From Bedellia somnulentella (Eukaryota > Arthropoda > Insecta > Lepidoptera > Bedelliidae): 64,000 bases of DNA. The notes under the pieces are model-generated. The model did not search any database. It was not told where the DNA came from and saw nothing but the letters and a program-made list of their open reading frames with translations. The stretch is taken from positions 8,990,001 through 9,054,000 of the forward strand of contig OY755174.1 of NCBI GenBank assembly GCA_963576735.1, read 5' to 3'. Made by a program: the position numbers and the translations under genes. The stretch's first letter is position 1, and every line of letters begins with the position of its first letter. This document shows positions 32,840-44,105 of the stretch, one piece after another.

Positions 32840-33484
32840 TGCCATGTAGTGTCGGCTTAGCATAGCACAAATATTTGTCTACCCTCTCATCGTAAAAAGT
32901 CTACAAAGTGGTCATTAATAATATTAGCATCATAGAAGTGACTGGGCCGGTCTAATTTATAATGTGAATGTAAGACTATTGATTTCAAATTGTTCCATAG
33001 CTTCTTAGGATTTTTACTCTGTTGGTTGATATGAGTCCTAAAATAGTTTTCCTTTTCTGCAATTATCGTGTTATCTACAATCAATTTTAAAGATTTATAA
33101 TATTCATTATGTGTGGCTAGCTTGGTTACTTTAAATTTATTATGAGCTCGATCACGAAGGTTCATCATACATTCAAATGTATCGGTGATCCACGGATAAC
33201 CTCTCTCTTTAACTACAATTGTCTTGAAGGGTGCATGTAAATCAAATAAACGTATAATGTGTGTACTAAATAAGTTTACCTTATCGTTGATATTTGAATT
33301 TGAAATAATATGGTTCCAATCAATGTTAGCTAAATCCCTTTCAAACAGATCCTCTAGAATGTTACTATTTACTTACCATCTTTTCTTTATTCAACTTCAG
33401 AAAGCAGCTTAGGAAATTTTAATTATCAAGCACTGGCTAACCCTTCGTTTATATTCTATTAATTAAGAATATGTATGTATGTAT
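32840..33484. pseudogene. SINE-A split by a minus-strand LINE fragment
   Basis: 32840-32882 is the SINE-A 5' end (catgtagtgtcggcttag) and 33373-33484 is a SINE-A 3' part with (TATG)n. Between them, on the minus strand, 33370-32887 reads a jockey/CR1-like segment between endonuclease and reverse transcriptase (for example HAPFKTIVVKERGYPWITDT and later KNPKKLWNNLKSIV). Confidence 0.65.
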
Positions 33485-34172
33485 GTAAATATAAGTGTTC
33501 TTTTAACGTTTAGAGGAACTCTCATTAAAACACCAACAGATGGCCACCCTACTTAAAACGAGACACAGCTATCTCGTTACCCATCCCTGTTCAGGACACT
33601 TTAGGACGCCACTGCGCATTCCTGTTAAGATAGTAATTCCATGGAACAATATTATTATTATTTTATTTGTATGGTGTCAATAAATGAAAGTAAATTTAAA
33701 ATTTTTTTTTACCTATTCTGCCTTGAATTGGCTTAAACTAGCTGAATGGATGTCATCAGCATTCCTTTTAGTATAGATTTTGCTACTTTTTAGTGTAAAA
33801 CATAATGGAGTCAAATTTAATCATTACTAATGTTTTTTTTATAAATAATAACTGTAAATGAATAAAATTCTTTAAAGTGTATATTTTTTTAAATAAATAA
33901 TATGTAATTTTAAAATCTTTTTGTGTTATTTTTTGTTTGGCGACAGTCAAACCACGTTACTAGAAATGTCAAATTCAAAAAGTTTATTCTCCAAAATTAA
34001 GTAAAATACTAACATTTTTTGAACGTCATAAATTGAAAATTTATCATTAATCCGTTGCTTCGGAAGGTTTATAAGGTTGCAACAAAGAAACTCTTTACAT
34101 TCACATTTTTTATTTTTTCAAAATATGGTTTGTACAATTTCAGTTTATTAACATGTTTTTACTTTATTAAAG
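33485..34172. other. No gene seen
   Basis: Very AT-rich sequence with a short less AT-rich patch at 33525-33610 and no structure I could identify. Confidence 0.5.
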
Positions 34173-34439
34173 ACTAGCTTTCCGCCCACGGCTTCGCCCG
34201 CGTGGAAGTCGGTTATAATGCGGTATAAAGCAGAACTATAAGAAAACTTCTTAGTCCCACGATTTCCCTCGGGAATATATATTTTTTCCGGGATAAAAAG
34301 TACCCTATTATTTAATCCAGACTTCTAACTATACTTTTGCAAAATTTTAAAGCAATCGGTTCAGTAGTTACAGCGTGAAAGCGGAACAAACAAACAAACA
34401 AACAAGCTCACTTCCCAATTTATAATATTAGTAAGGATT
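34173..34439 (+). repeat. Short interspersed repeat 'actagctttccgccc ... aatattagtaagga'
   Basis: It starts actagctttccgcccacgg, contains cggttcagtagttacagcgt and an (ACAA)n run, and ends ttataatattagtaaggatt. Its two ends resemble those of the unit at 49776-50414. This type is very common in Lepidoptera; class not resolved. Confidence 0.7.
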
Positions 34440-34599
34440 ACCTATGCGACCAAACCAAACGCTAGTATGACATAATTAAACTAAATTGTCCGTCACAAAA
34501 ACCAATCACATAACGTGAGAAGAAAAATCCTCACCAGACAATTATTCCTGGGAATAACGAGGGAAGATTTCTAGCTTTACGGACACGATCATGTGCGCG

Positions 34600-35110
34600 T
34601 TGGGTCCTTGTCGTTTAAAAAATCTTAAACACTGTAGTAATATTTCTTTAAAGGCATTGCTTTCTTTGCCTTTTTGAAAGATTCCACAGGCAATTCCAAT
34701 ATGACAGAATGAAGTTTGTTGAACATTTGGATGGATAGTCCCGTAAAGGAGTTACTTACTTTATTAAGTCTCTACTTCGGAACGTTAAGATTGTCCTCAT
34801 TTCGAGTGTGAACAGTATGCCTATCACTAACATTATCAAATTTGCCTGTATTCTTTTTGGCAGCATTAAATTCTCAAATATGTATTGGCAAGGGACAGTT
34901 AAAATGCCAATATCTTAAAATTTTTCGCGCAACAAATACCTCAACCTTAACATGTAAATAGATCGGATAGCTCGCTTTTGTGTGACAAAAACTTTATGAA
35001 CATCAGCCGCTTTACCCCATAATAAAATACCGTACGACATAATACTATGAAAATAACTGAAATACTCAATGCGAGCTGTTTCTATGTCTGCTATTTCTCT
35101 AATCTTACGC
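34600..35110 (-). pseudogene. Jockey-type LINE fragment, C-terminal region
   Basis: Minus-strand pieces such as ILTVPCQYIFEFNAAKKNTG and an adjacent NSFTGLSIQMFNKLHSV fit the end of a jockey-like reverse transcriptase ORF, interrupted by stops. Confidence 0.6.
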
Positions 35111-35285
35111 CCGGCATACGCATTATCTCATCCATATTTCAGCTGTTTTCTTCTTCTTCGAAGTTTGTTAATATGTAGTATTTATAGTGTTAAGAAAGTT
35201 TCTGTTTCCTCAACTTCCAAACCCAGCCATGAGGCATGAAATAGGCGAACAAGTATATTTGAACCCATATTACTTTGTTACATAG

Positions 35286-37541
35286 AAGGGTGGTTTTTTT
35301 TTTCGTTGTACCAGTAAATATTTTACTATAAGTATAAAAACTTACATTATTACGCTATTATTTTATTTTGTCATATCCATTAATAACTAATCTTTATATT
35401 TCATTTGAAGTATGTACTGGAGTATTATTAATTATAGCTTAAATTAAATTATTTCATTCGATGGGAGCATTTCAACTTTCCACTGAGTTACAAAGTAATT
35501 TCATTCTATTTCCATAGGTTTTCATCTACTGAGTTACGTTTTGTTTCATGCGATCCTCAATAGTTTTCATTATCTAAAACATTATGATACTTTCCTAGTA
35601 ATATATGTTTAAAGCAAAAAGAAGGTTTTTGAAATATTTTTAAAGCTTTTTTGTCTTGTGTAAAATGCGTGAAATTTGGCAGTAAAAAAATATTTTTGAA
35701 AAATGTTATACGGGACAATAACTCAGTAGAACACTGTCGTCTCCAAGTGGAAACTTTAAGGTGAATTCACAGCGAATGTTGTATTGAGTGTGAAATGAAA
35801 ATATTGTTTTATTACAATTTTGAACGTTTATTTTAAAACATATATATCAAGATACCAATCAGAAACTTAAAAATCAAATAACATATTCAATAATAAATAA
35901 AGATTTGATTTTTAAGTTTCTGATTGGTAATTTCTTTATTTATTAGTAATAATCCCCACATGAGGTTTTCATGAACAATAAGATTTAAAAAATAGCATAT
36001 TTCGTTATAAAATATGCGAAAAAACCTATAAAATTACCAAAAATAATCTTTCGAACAAATTTCGCCAAATTCTTAAACATACAATAAAAAAAACTAATCA
36101 AGAAAAAAATATCCTTATTAGATAAAACAAAATTTCCAAAAACAATGATTCTTTTCAATGAGCTAAGTAAATAAATTGGGCACAATACTGTTTTTCGATC
36201 ATACAAAACGTGCCCAGTAAATAATGGATAATCCATGAACTACTGTAAGTGGTAGCTAATACGGCAAAAAAAACGTTTTAAAATTTACCCATAAGAAAAA
36301 AAAATTGCGATTTTTTCAAAAAACTACCAAAGGCTTCGCGTATAATTCTTTTTGTATTCCTAGTATTTTTCTGGATTAGATTTTAATGTTTCTCTATATC
36401 TTTTCATTCGTTATACTGAAGTGAGAGCCATTATGAAATTTTATTTCTTCTTTTACATCATATTAAGGGACCATTAAAATAATTTTATAATTTCCCCCTT
36501 TATGCTCATAATAAATTATTAACATAATTTCCTATTATTTGTTTTATTATTCTAAAACAAACAAAACCCTTTTGCTGGCCACACAGTTCTTTATGGAAAA
36601 GTAAAATAATATAATTGGGGTTATAAAATATAAAATTATGACTTTATGACTTAATATATTTAATAATAATTTATATTGAATCCATCAAATTACAATATGC
36701 ACATGGTTTTACAGTTCCACTGAGTGACAATCCCATCCACTGAGAAATATTTTTGGTTAAAGTCACTCAAGGGAACGTAACGTATCGACTAGCGTCCGAA
36801 ACAAATTAATGTTTCTGTTTGAAATTTTTATTTATCCAAAAATATGAACCAAAATATGCAAATGCAATACACTATGGTTTATAACGAAATAATAAGAGTT
36901 ACGATAATCTGAATACAAACCTTAAAACTGCCGCAAGTCAGTGGAGTTTCTTATTTACACTTTCGACGCCCTTTAACAAAACGTGTCTAGACAAGCCGGT
37001 CGCTGCTTACAATATGTAGTGAAAACAAAGATGACCGTTGGCACAATACTTAGGGTTACTAGGGAGAAATAATATAGGATTGGTGGTACTAATATTTCAG
37101 TAATATGATAAAATACCAACGTCACTCAGTGTAATTTTCCTCGTGTTACCAATTTTGGTTTTCTAACAAAGTCTTTAATTTAAGCATTTAAAAATGATAT
37201 TCGCTTATAAATTGGAAGAATAGATAAGGCTATACTATTTTCTACGTTTTGCAAATAAAGCAGTGCTATTAGTGTGCCAACAAATGGATTTTCTAGCCTA
37301 TTTTCAATGCTCGTTGGTCGTGGGACATGGTCGAAGTAGGGGTATTGTCAACTTTAATAATGAATAAAATTTAAATGTCTGGTTTATGCTTAGATTAAAA
37401 CTTTTTATGAAGTTGCTTGGTATTCTAATTAGCTACGATATCATATTTTCTTTATATCAAGTTTATCAAAACCGTGAAAAATCGTGGAATAGCGATGGGA
37501 CATGTCAAAAAGTGCAGGTACAACGAAAAAAAAAAACGCCC
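35286..37541. mobile_element. Candidate 2.3-kb non-coding DNA element with TIRs and an ACTGAGT motif
   Basis: The left end agggtggttttttttttcg plus ttgtacc and the right end, inverted, as ggcgttttttttttttcg plus ttgtacc. Scattered inside are at least seven actgagt/actcagt words (35482, 35529, 35721, 36719, 36738, 37122 and others), several extended to ccactgagtgac. No coding sequence. The TIR includes a T run, so low complexity weakens the case. Confidence 0.4.
35853..35929. repeat. Perfect 27-bp hairpin with 23-nt loop
   Basis: taccaatcagaaacttaaaa and onward (35853-35879) is exactly complementary to 35903-35929. A SINE-C tail piece (tagtaataatccccacatga) follows at 35937-35995. Confidence 0.85.
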
Positions 37542-38015
37542 AGAAAAGAAACATAATGCTTTTCTAAGAAATAACATCTTGGTTAAATCACTTGATGCTG
37601 ATGGAAATGTGTTATACTCAAACCTACCTCATACCTAACTTGCTTATGACCAACTAGTATTTGAATAAAAAATCATGGCTCACTTGATTTACAGAAAATT
37701 AAAATATTTCAACGTTTGGTAGTACAATTTTTTAATAAAATTAAAGAAATTTGTAAAAAAATATATAAATTTACAAGTGATAGTGAAATAAAATGACATG
37801 TTAAAAAAATAAGTAAAAAACACATAAACAAGTTTTTTTTTAATTATTTTGGAATAATAACAGTAAGCTAAATTCATAAAATTTAAAATGGGAGAAATAG
37901 TTAGTTACAACTGCTTACATTTGCACCTCCGTTCCTGCACCAATCTGAGGTTCACATTCAACGGTCAGGACCTGTTAACTTATAGGTACCTCAATGTTTT
38001 TCAGATAAGCTGACC

Positions 38016-38270
38016 ATGTGTTCTGTGCGGCCAATCTGCAGTCGGGAACTTCGTGGGAGTAAATTGTACACAGACTGTCTATGTCTTCGGAGAAATGGTT
38101 TGCAAACTGACTGTCAGCGGTATGGTTGCCAGGAAAACCCAGCGTGTGGTGGTTTACCAAAACCATTATGTGCACCGGCTGAAGTGGCTTGTCGTAAACA
38201 TGCATATAATCCACATGCTGAAGGACTTTCCATGATTTGCCATGGATCTGGTAACACAAAACACTGTTGA
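38016..38270 (+). CDS. 84-aa Cys-rich protein (short paralogue of the 316-aa protein)
   Basis: The frame starts MCSVRPICSRELRGSKLY and runs to TGA at 38268-38270. The core SRELRGxxxY...C-x-C-x-(R/K)RNGLQxDCxRxGC...PxCAPxxxAxR aligns with residues about 50-105 of the neighbouring protein (38563-41460), about half of them identical. Eleven cysteines are present. A good acceptor (caatgtttttcag) lies 13 nt upstream of the ATG, so a 5' untranslated exon is likely. An alternative model uses ATG 37888 and a 56-nt intron (37986-38041) that also restores the SRELR frame. The downstream sequence remains open in another frame (IFGRTPEVETMAYRDKGEE) to 38395, hinting at a lost frame or a second small ORF. 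A 94-codon minus-strand ORF over the same bases is a shadow, since the plus frame is the one conserved. Confidence 0.6.
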   Translation: MCSVRPICSRELRGSKLYTDCLCLRRNGLQTDCQRYGCQENPACGGLPKPLCAPAEVACRKHAYNPHAEGLSMICHGSGNTKHC

Positions 38271-38562
38271 ATTACTACTGGCTGATTTTCGGACGCACGC
38301 CGGAAGTAGAAACTATGGCATATCGTGACAAAGGAGAAGAAATAACAGAAAATGGCAATGACAAATTAATCAGTATCGAAAAAAGTAAAACTTAACTTTA
38401 AAATATATTTTTTTATATCAAAATTTCAAGTTATAATTAAAGCAAATCGACAATATTAATTAAATTAACGAGTTAATTAAATGTTATTACTAAATGAATA
38501 AAAACTGAAAACTTCGAGATATCTTCTTTATTAACATATTCAATCAGACAAAGCCAAGCGAA

Positions 38563-41460
38563 ATGTAAGTTTTTTTCTATTATGATACAATTGTTTTTAG
38601 ATTTTACTTTCACCTTTTACTTAGATGTTTCGTAACTTACTATGTATTTTACAGGTGTTCTCCCTGTGGACCCATGATATGTTATAAATTCGAAGACACC
38701 AATACTAAGGTACACATGATAATTTCATTTCATAATAACATAACATAAACGTTCACGCCGAATATCCCCGAAGGGGTTGGCAGAGGTACTAATACTTCTG
38801 AACATCACGTGACTTTGTCACCTGGTGTTCAGAGTACCCACGTTTTGCATGGACAGTGTACTCACGTGATAGGGGGCAGGCCTATCGCCGTTTTGTACGA
38901 ATACACTGTCACATGACTAAGTACAACTCAGCCATGTGGGTTTCCTCACGATGTTTTTTTTCCTCACCGTTAACAACTATGATGAATTAACCACACATAT
39001 GATTTAAAAAAAAAATGGGTTAGGCTGGACCCGGGATTTGAACCAAGGCCTTGCTCAAAATTATGAATTGAGTTGTAGAATTTTAAAGGAAATCTTAGAA
39101 GATTTAAAGCAGATAATATCACTTTGCGTCGATCTTAAAATAAAAATATTGAGATCTCACTTACACCTAACATTATTTCTTCAAATCGGCATCATCTTAC
39201 GTTCCCTATTATTGATCTGGAGTTTATTCAGTGTTAGTTTATATGATTATTAAAAATACGAAATAGTAAAGATAGTGAAAAAAAGAAATATAAAGTAGAG
39301 ATGGTGCTCGAATATACGTCGCACAAAGGTAGGTTTTTAGGTTTTATGCGGCCAATATTGAATTTTTAAAGTAGTTTCAAATACAAAATATAATATCTCT
39401 CTACCTTAACAACAGACCAGGCGATAATAAACTGGTCCTCTGGCCTTCGAAACCCGTGCGGGGTGCAGGCACAGCGAGTGGGAACTTGATAGTCGCCCAC
39501 AATGCACGCGCTCGCTCTCCACACTATTAAAGTGACTTATCTTTGTTCATCAATATTTTTGATTTGTAAATAGTTGACCAAGTAAACGCTATTGATTCTA
39601 ATGCATCAAGTAAACACCATTATATAATAAAAAAATGTCAACCAAGTATGGTTAAAAACTTTATTTTAATGCTTTTAAACATATTGCGATTTCATCGAAA
39701 AATATTCCAGATTTTTTCATTCAAAAGTAATTAAGTTATATTATCGCTTCCTATCGCCGTGACATTATTATTTACTATTAAACTTTATGCTCTTGTCTTA
39801 TGATTCAGATAAAAAACAGCTGCAGATAGGTGCCAATAGGGTAGAAAAGAGCAGTAGAAAAATTTCCAAAAAAAGTTGTGTTTCTTTTTTTTGGTAGGTT
39901 TTTTTTGTTTATCCGGAATGAAATTAGTTACCTGCCAATTTCGCTACTGAGAATAAAACATAATATTCGCTTCTCCTTACAGATTAATTAGATAGGAGGC
40001 TCAAAAGGTCTGAAACAAGCACTTTCTGATGTTTAGAGATAATTATTAAGTATTTTCGGACTACGATGATCTGGAGTAACGAATTGCAGTATACGTCAAC
40101 AGGATGCGACAATACATTACTATGTAACATTTCCGTTTAAAAGAAATATCTTTTACGTCTGTGATGTTGGGTTTATGACGTTTTTTTTTAATATTTTTTT
40201 TTCATATTTATATTTATTTAATTTCAACACAAAGTGGATTTTATTATCAATTGTATCATTTAGAACAGTAATATCAATTAAAATAATTTTGGCCGCATAA
40301 ATATTAAAAACCTACCTATGTGCGTCGGTTCATTGTGTATATATAAATCTATTCTCACATAATAATTTGTTACAGAATGTTAGTAAAGAAGATCCTCGTT
40401 CAAATGATGGTGGTGCAGAAAAAAAGGATAACAAAGACCATGAACTGAAAAGAATAAAAAGTCGTGAACTTCGGGCAGGAATAATGTACTATAGTTGTCA
40501 TTGTATAAAACGAAACGGCCTTCAGCATGACTGCAGGCGTACCGGGTGTGGCGGGGAGCCCACGTGCGTTCTACTGCCCGATCCGATGTGCGCCCCTAGC
40601 CAGCTGGCGCGGCGGGCCGGGCTCGCGGACCCAGCGCCCTTGAGTGCCCATCTACACAATCAGAATAGTGGCGCAACACAAAGCACTAAAAAAGACACGG
40701 TCGCAGGACCAAGCTCCGGTGGAAAGAAGTTCATCGTCTGTGAACTAAAGGGAATGTTTCCAGATGGCACTGATAGTCAAAGCTCTGGATGTAGTAAGTC
40801 AGCCAAACATGTCCCAGCTAAAACAGATATTCGTTCTAAGTCATCGCAACAAAAAAAAATCGCAATTTGTATATGCCCTGATCCTCACACATCTAAAAAT
40901 GTGGTTAAAACAATTGAGAACACCCAATATGATACCAATCATGTTAGTTGTATGCAGGTTCCTACTAGATTTGTATTACAGGATGTAAATAAGAATTCAC
41001 CTCCGACAAAAGATAAAACCCAATTTCGATCAGCAGCTAAAGATGATGAAAGTATCTGCTCTAGACCTAATTGTGTGCATTGGAAGCCTCCGCCACCTTG
41101 CGTTTGGGACGCTCCTTGCAAAGCTGATTGTTTTGAAACGAGACCTGGTATACAACCGGGTCTTGGTAAAGTTCTAGCAGAATTATTCCAAAATTGATAA
41201 TTGGTGTTTAAAACAATCTGTTGAGTTTGAGATCAAAACCTTTAACATTTTCACTTCTTCGGTAAATTAAATATAGGCAAGGAGTCGTCTCGTCCATAAG
41301 TTTAAGTAAACCATATTTATATTATTATTTTTTTATAACGTACATATTGCACACAGGTTGTCAGAAGGGCAAAATAGGTGGCGGCACGGGCGGTCCTGGA
41401 GCCGGTGCGTTTACAGCTGATACTAAGCAAATGCCTATGATTATTATGAAGCTCTGTTAA
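38563..41460 (+). CDS. 316-aa Cys-rich protein, four exons, start codon split by an intron
   Basis: Exon 1 ends GAAAT|gtaagt with the A and T of the start codon (38563-38564). Exon 2, 38655-38709, supplies G and encodes CSPCGPMICYKFEDTNTK, ending AAG|gtacac. Exon 3, 40376-41165, starts in phase 0 after ttgttacag and encodes 263 residues. Exon 4, 41357-41460, starts in phase 1 after cacacag and ends MKLC with TAA. About 21 cysteines occur: MCSPCGPMIC at the start, the SRELR...RNGLQHDCRRTGC block (shared with 38016-38270), CICPDPH, and CSRPNCVHWKPPPPC near the end, then a Gly-rich tail. The middle is Lys/Ser-rich and probably disordered. Intron 2 holds a SINE-B and a MITE. No known domain; all four junction phases agree, which is the main support. 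Confidence 0.7.
38739..39056 (-). repeat. SINE-B copy, 5' end truncated
   Basis: A near-identical inverted copy of 20094-20464, from the TTATG tail and the 3' module (cgaaggggttggcagagg) to box B (gggatttgaacc complement). The box A head is missing. Confidence 0.85.
39316..40327. mobile_element. About 1-kb element with imperfect 44-bp TIRs, inside an intron
   Basis: 39316-39358 (cgtcgcacaaaggtaggttt ... tatgcggcca) and the complement of 40284-40327 (cgacgcacataggtaggttt ... tatgcggcca) match apart from a few bases. No coding capacity. The left end also contains a plausible splice donor (acaaaggtaggt). Confidence 0.65.
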
Positions 41461-41481
41461 TACTTAAATATGTTGAGTTAT

Positions 41482-41507
41482 AATAAAGCGTTCTAAATAT
41501 CAATAAA
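41482..41507 (+). terminator. Two AATAAA polyadenylation signals
   Basis: AATAAA at 41482-41487 and 41502-41507, 22 and 42 nt after the stop of the 316-aa gene. Confidence 0.7.
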
Positions 41508-41570
41508 GTTTCTATTTTTTTCCCGTTATTGACCCGGTGACTCACAATACCACTATGGGTGCGCTTTCTC

Positions 41571-41997
41571 GGCTTATTCCGTTTATCCACCCTAAAAAAT
41601 CCTCCCTAAGGCGGATATTCGGAAACGCATGTCCGTCTATCCACCCTGAACGGGGTGGATATCCGGAATGTATATAATATGGTTCTTCCGATTTTTTACC
41701 CCAAGTACAGTAATTTACAGAAACATACACAACACAAAATGGGTCCAAGGAACATCGTGAACATTAAAATACTTAAGATAAACATACCTACTTTCTTACT
41801 TACAGTTTGAATAAAAATATCTTACAAACTTAGGGTCTTTTTTCTGTAAATGACTGTACGTAGGCAGGGTAGAAAATCGGAAGAACCATATTATATGCAT
41901 TCCGGATATCCACCCCGTTCAGGGTGGATAGACGGACACGCGTTTCCAAATATCCGCCTTAGGGAGGTTTTTTTAGGGTGGATAAACGGAATAAGCC
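41571..41997. mobile_element. Intact 427-bp MITE with about 130-bp TIRs
   Basis: Ends GGCTTATTCCGTTTATCC and complement. Exact 8-bp target duplication gctttctc at 41563-41570 and 41998-42005. The TIRs include cggatattcggaaacgc and caccctgaacggggtggat, which is itself a hairpin. The second copy at 16585-19208 is interrupted. An 8-bp duplication fits hAT, P or Merlin-type transposases; no autonomous partner is in the window. Confidence 0.9.
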
Positions 41998-42111
41998 GCT
42001 TTCTCTTACATAACTTTTTTAACTCCTATCATCGGAGGGCCGAGGAGTTATGCCTATCTGCCTCCATACAACTTCAATATTTTTACATTTATATAAACAA
42101 CTATGACTACG

Positions 42112-42340
42112 CGGTGTAGTGTCGGCTTAGAATAGCACTACACCATTTCTTCCGGTGGGTGCACGTAGGAGGCGGCTAACGGTATTGGGGCTTTTAAGGG
42201 ATTTTTGCGCCTTTATTTTACTATCCTTTCCCCACTAAACTTTCCAAAAGTGGTTGAGAAAGTTTTAATTCCTTAGCTCTAGCTACACCTTCGAGGGATT
42301 TATAGCCGTGAGTGTATGTATGTATGTATGTATGTATGTT
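42112..42340 (+). repeat. SINE-A copy with a long (TATG)n tail
   Basis: It runs gtgtagtgtcggcttagaat ... gccgtgagtgtatg with six TATG units. The preceding 90 bp (gttatgcctatctgcctcc ...) also precedes the SINE-A at 45530, so the two copies travelled together. Confidence 0.85.
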
Positions 42341-42345
42341 ACTAT

Positions 42346-42612
42346 GACTGGATTCAAATCCCAGGTCAGACCAACACCACTTTCTTTTCTAAAGATAGGT
42401 ATGTGTCGTTAATTTATAATGGTTAACAGTTAGGAAAAACATCCTGAGGAAACCCACATGGCTAAGTTATTCGGAACTTAGTCATGTGTCAGTGTATATA
42501 TCACTTGAGTACACTGTCCAAGCAAAACGTGGGTACCCTGAACAGGTGACAATCAGAAGTATTAGCACTTCTGTCAATCCTTTCGGGGATATACGGCGTG
42601 AACGTTTCAGTT
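42346..42612 (+). repeat. SINE-B copy, head truncated and internally shortened
   Basis: It starts in box B (ggattcaaatcccaggt) and ends ggggatatacggcgtgaacg. The segment with the cacgtgat palindromes is largely deleted. Confidence 0.8.
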
Positions 42613-43898
42613 GAGTTTTTTGAGTTAATAAATCGCCTTTTTATATTATATTCCTTGTAAAAAAGTTTGTTATCGCTCTAGGGCGGGTTTTTTGTTGACA
42701 ATATTTAGTTCGTTAACTTCCGATAACAGTCAAATTAAGTTCTGTTCTTATTCGTTATTCGATTTATATTAGTTGTAGTTTTTATGTAAATAATTTATCT
42801 TTCTTTATACTGCCTCTTAATATATATTTGGTTTGTTGTAGCTTCGCGTTTCACATATATCTTGCAAGACCTTATCGGTCGTGGCGGAATTCGATATGCA
42901 AAGTTTTTTTTTGTTATTTATTAAATATTTGTATTCGATAGTAAACACGAAAATAAAAGACGAATTTGAATATTTTCCATTTAAAATGAGTAATTGTAAA
43001 GTTATGAATAGTTATGATTTTTTTAAGATTGTTCAACTTTTGTATTTAATGACGTCATCAATCGATAAAATCACGTAGCGACATTCAAATGAAGTGAAAT
43101 GTTTTATAAAAATGTTGCTGATTGCAAAACATATCACGAATTTGTGATGTCAAATGAAATTATTATAATATTATAGTAAATAAACCTATGATTTTCGATA
43201 TTTTATTAATAAACTGCAAAACCGTATCTTTGAACAACATTGAAGGTCAAACACTGTTACAGTTTTTTTATAAAATAACAGTCATCTTAGCTTCAATTGA
43301 TATAATTTCAAGAAAATATTGTTTATAACCATAATATCTCAAAATGGTTTTGTAATCAGCATCACTTTAGTAAAACTTTGCATACCGAATTGTCGCAATC
43401 ACTAAAGTTTCAGATAAAGATCCACAATCTTTTCTTGGCCGGCGGCGACTACTGGTACTACTGTCGCCATTTTGAAATTTCGGCCTGTCATTGTCAGTTA
43501 GTTTCCAACTAAATAAAAATTATAGGGTGACCTACGTATATAATAAATTATCACTTTCATTAATATTTTTTGTAGTTTAAACTTTTTGTTAAAGACAATT
43601 ATTCTTATGATGTATCTTTGCTTATTAATAAACGCTTTTATTTCCAGTATTTAAGATAAAAATTTATGAATATTATTATTTATTCTGTAAAATTTTATCT
43701 AAGTAGGCTAACACCGTCCGAAAAGTTGTGCGCGCATGACTATAGCGGTGCGGGTTACGGGAAGTGGGGAAATGCTCCCGAATAAGATTTCTCTTCGTAT
43801 ACACTGATGTTTAGGTTCTAATCCTAATGCGGGGATGTACCTATGTGTCATTTCTTAAGTCATAACTGTCTGACATGTATATAAAAATACAAGGTAAA
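42613..43898. other. No gene; promoter-like patch near 43430-43500
   Basis: Mostly AT-rich. 43418-43500 is GC-richer (ggccggcggcgactactgg, gtcgccattttgaaatttc) and contains a 25-bp word repeated inverted at 44378-44402. The 65-codon ORF at 42881 has no support. Confidence 0.4.
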
Positions 43899-44105
43899 TA
43901 CGACGTGATAGCTTAATGGGTAGAACACCGGTTAACGTGCAAGCGACTAGTGTAAAGATGGTAAACTAAAGGTTGTTGGTGATGATGATCAACCGCATCG
44001 CCCAAAAATCCACTAGAAGCCCCAATACCGTTAGTCGCCTCTTACCTACACCCACCGGCAGAAATAGGGTAGTGCTATTCTAAGCCGACACTACACAGCA
44101 ACTAT
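43899..44105. repeat. SINE-B head (+) joined to a SINE-A 5' half (-)
   Basis: 43899-43960 is a SINE-B head (gatagcttaatgggtagaac, then gcaagcgactagtgt). 43963-44105 is SINE-A on the minus strand from the gagacc region back to gtgtagtgtcggcttagaat. Confidence 0.8.

Noticed and set aside
37975..38259. A 94-codon minus ORF starting MCYQIHGKSW
   Set aside because: The plus-strand frame over the same bases is the one conserved in the 316-aa paralogue.
42881..43078. A 65-codon plus ORF
   Set aside because: Low-complexity Phe/Lys/Tyr composition in AT-rich DNA, no splice or homology support.
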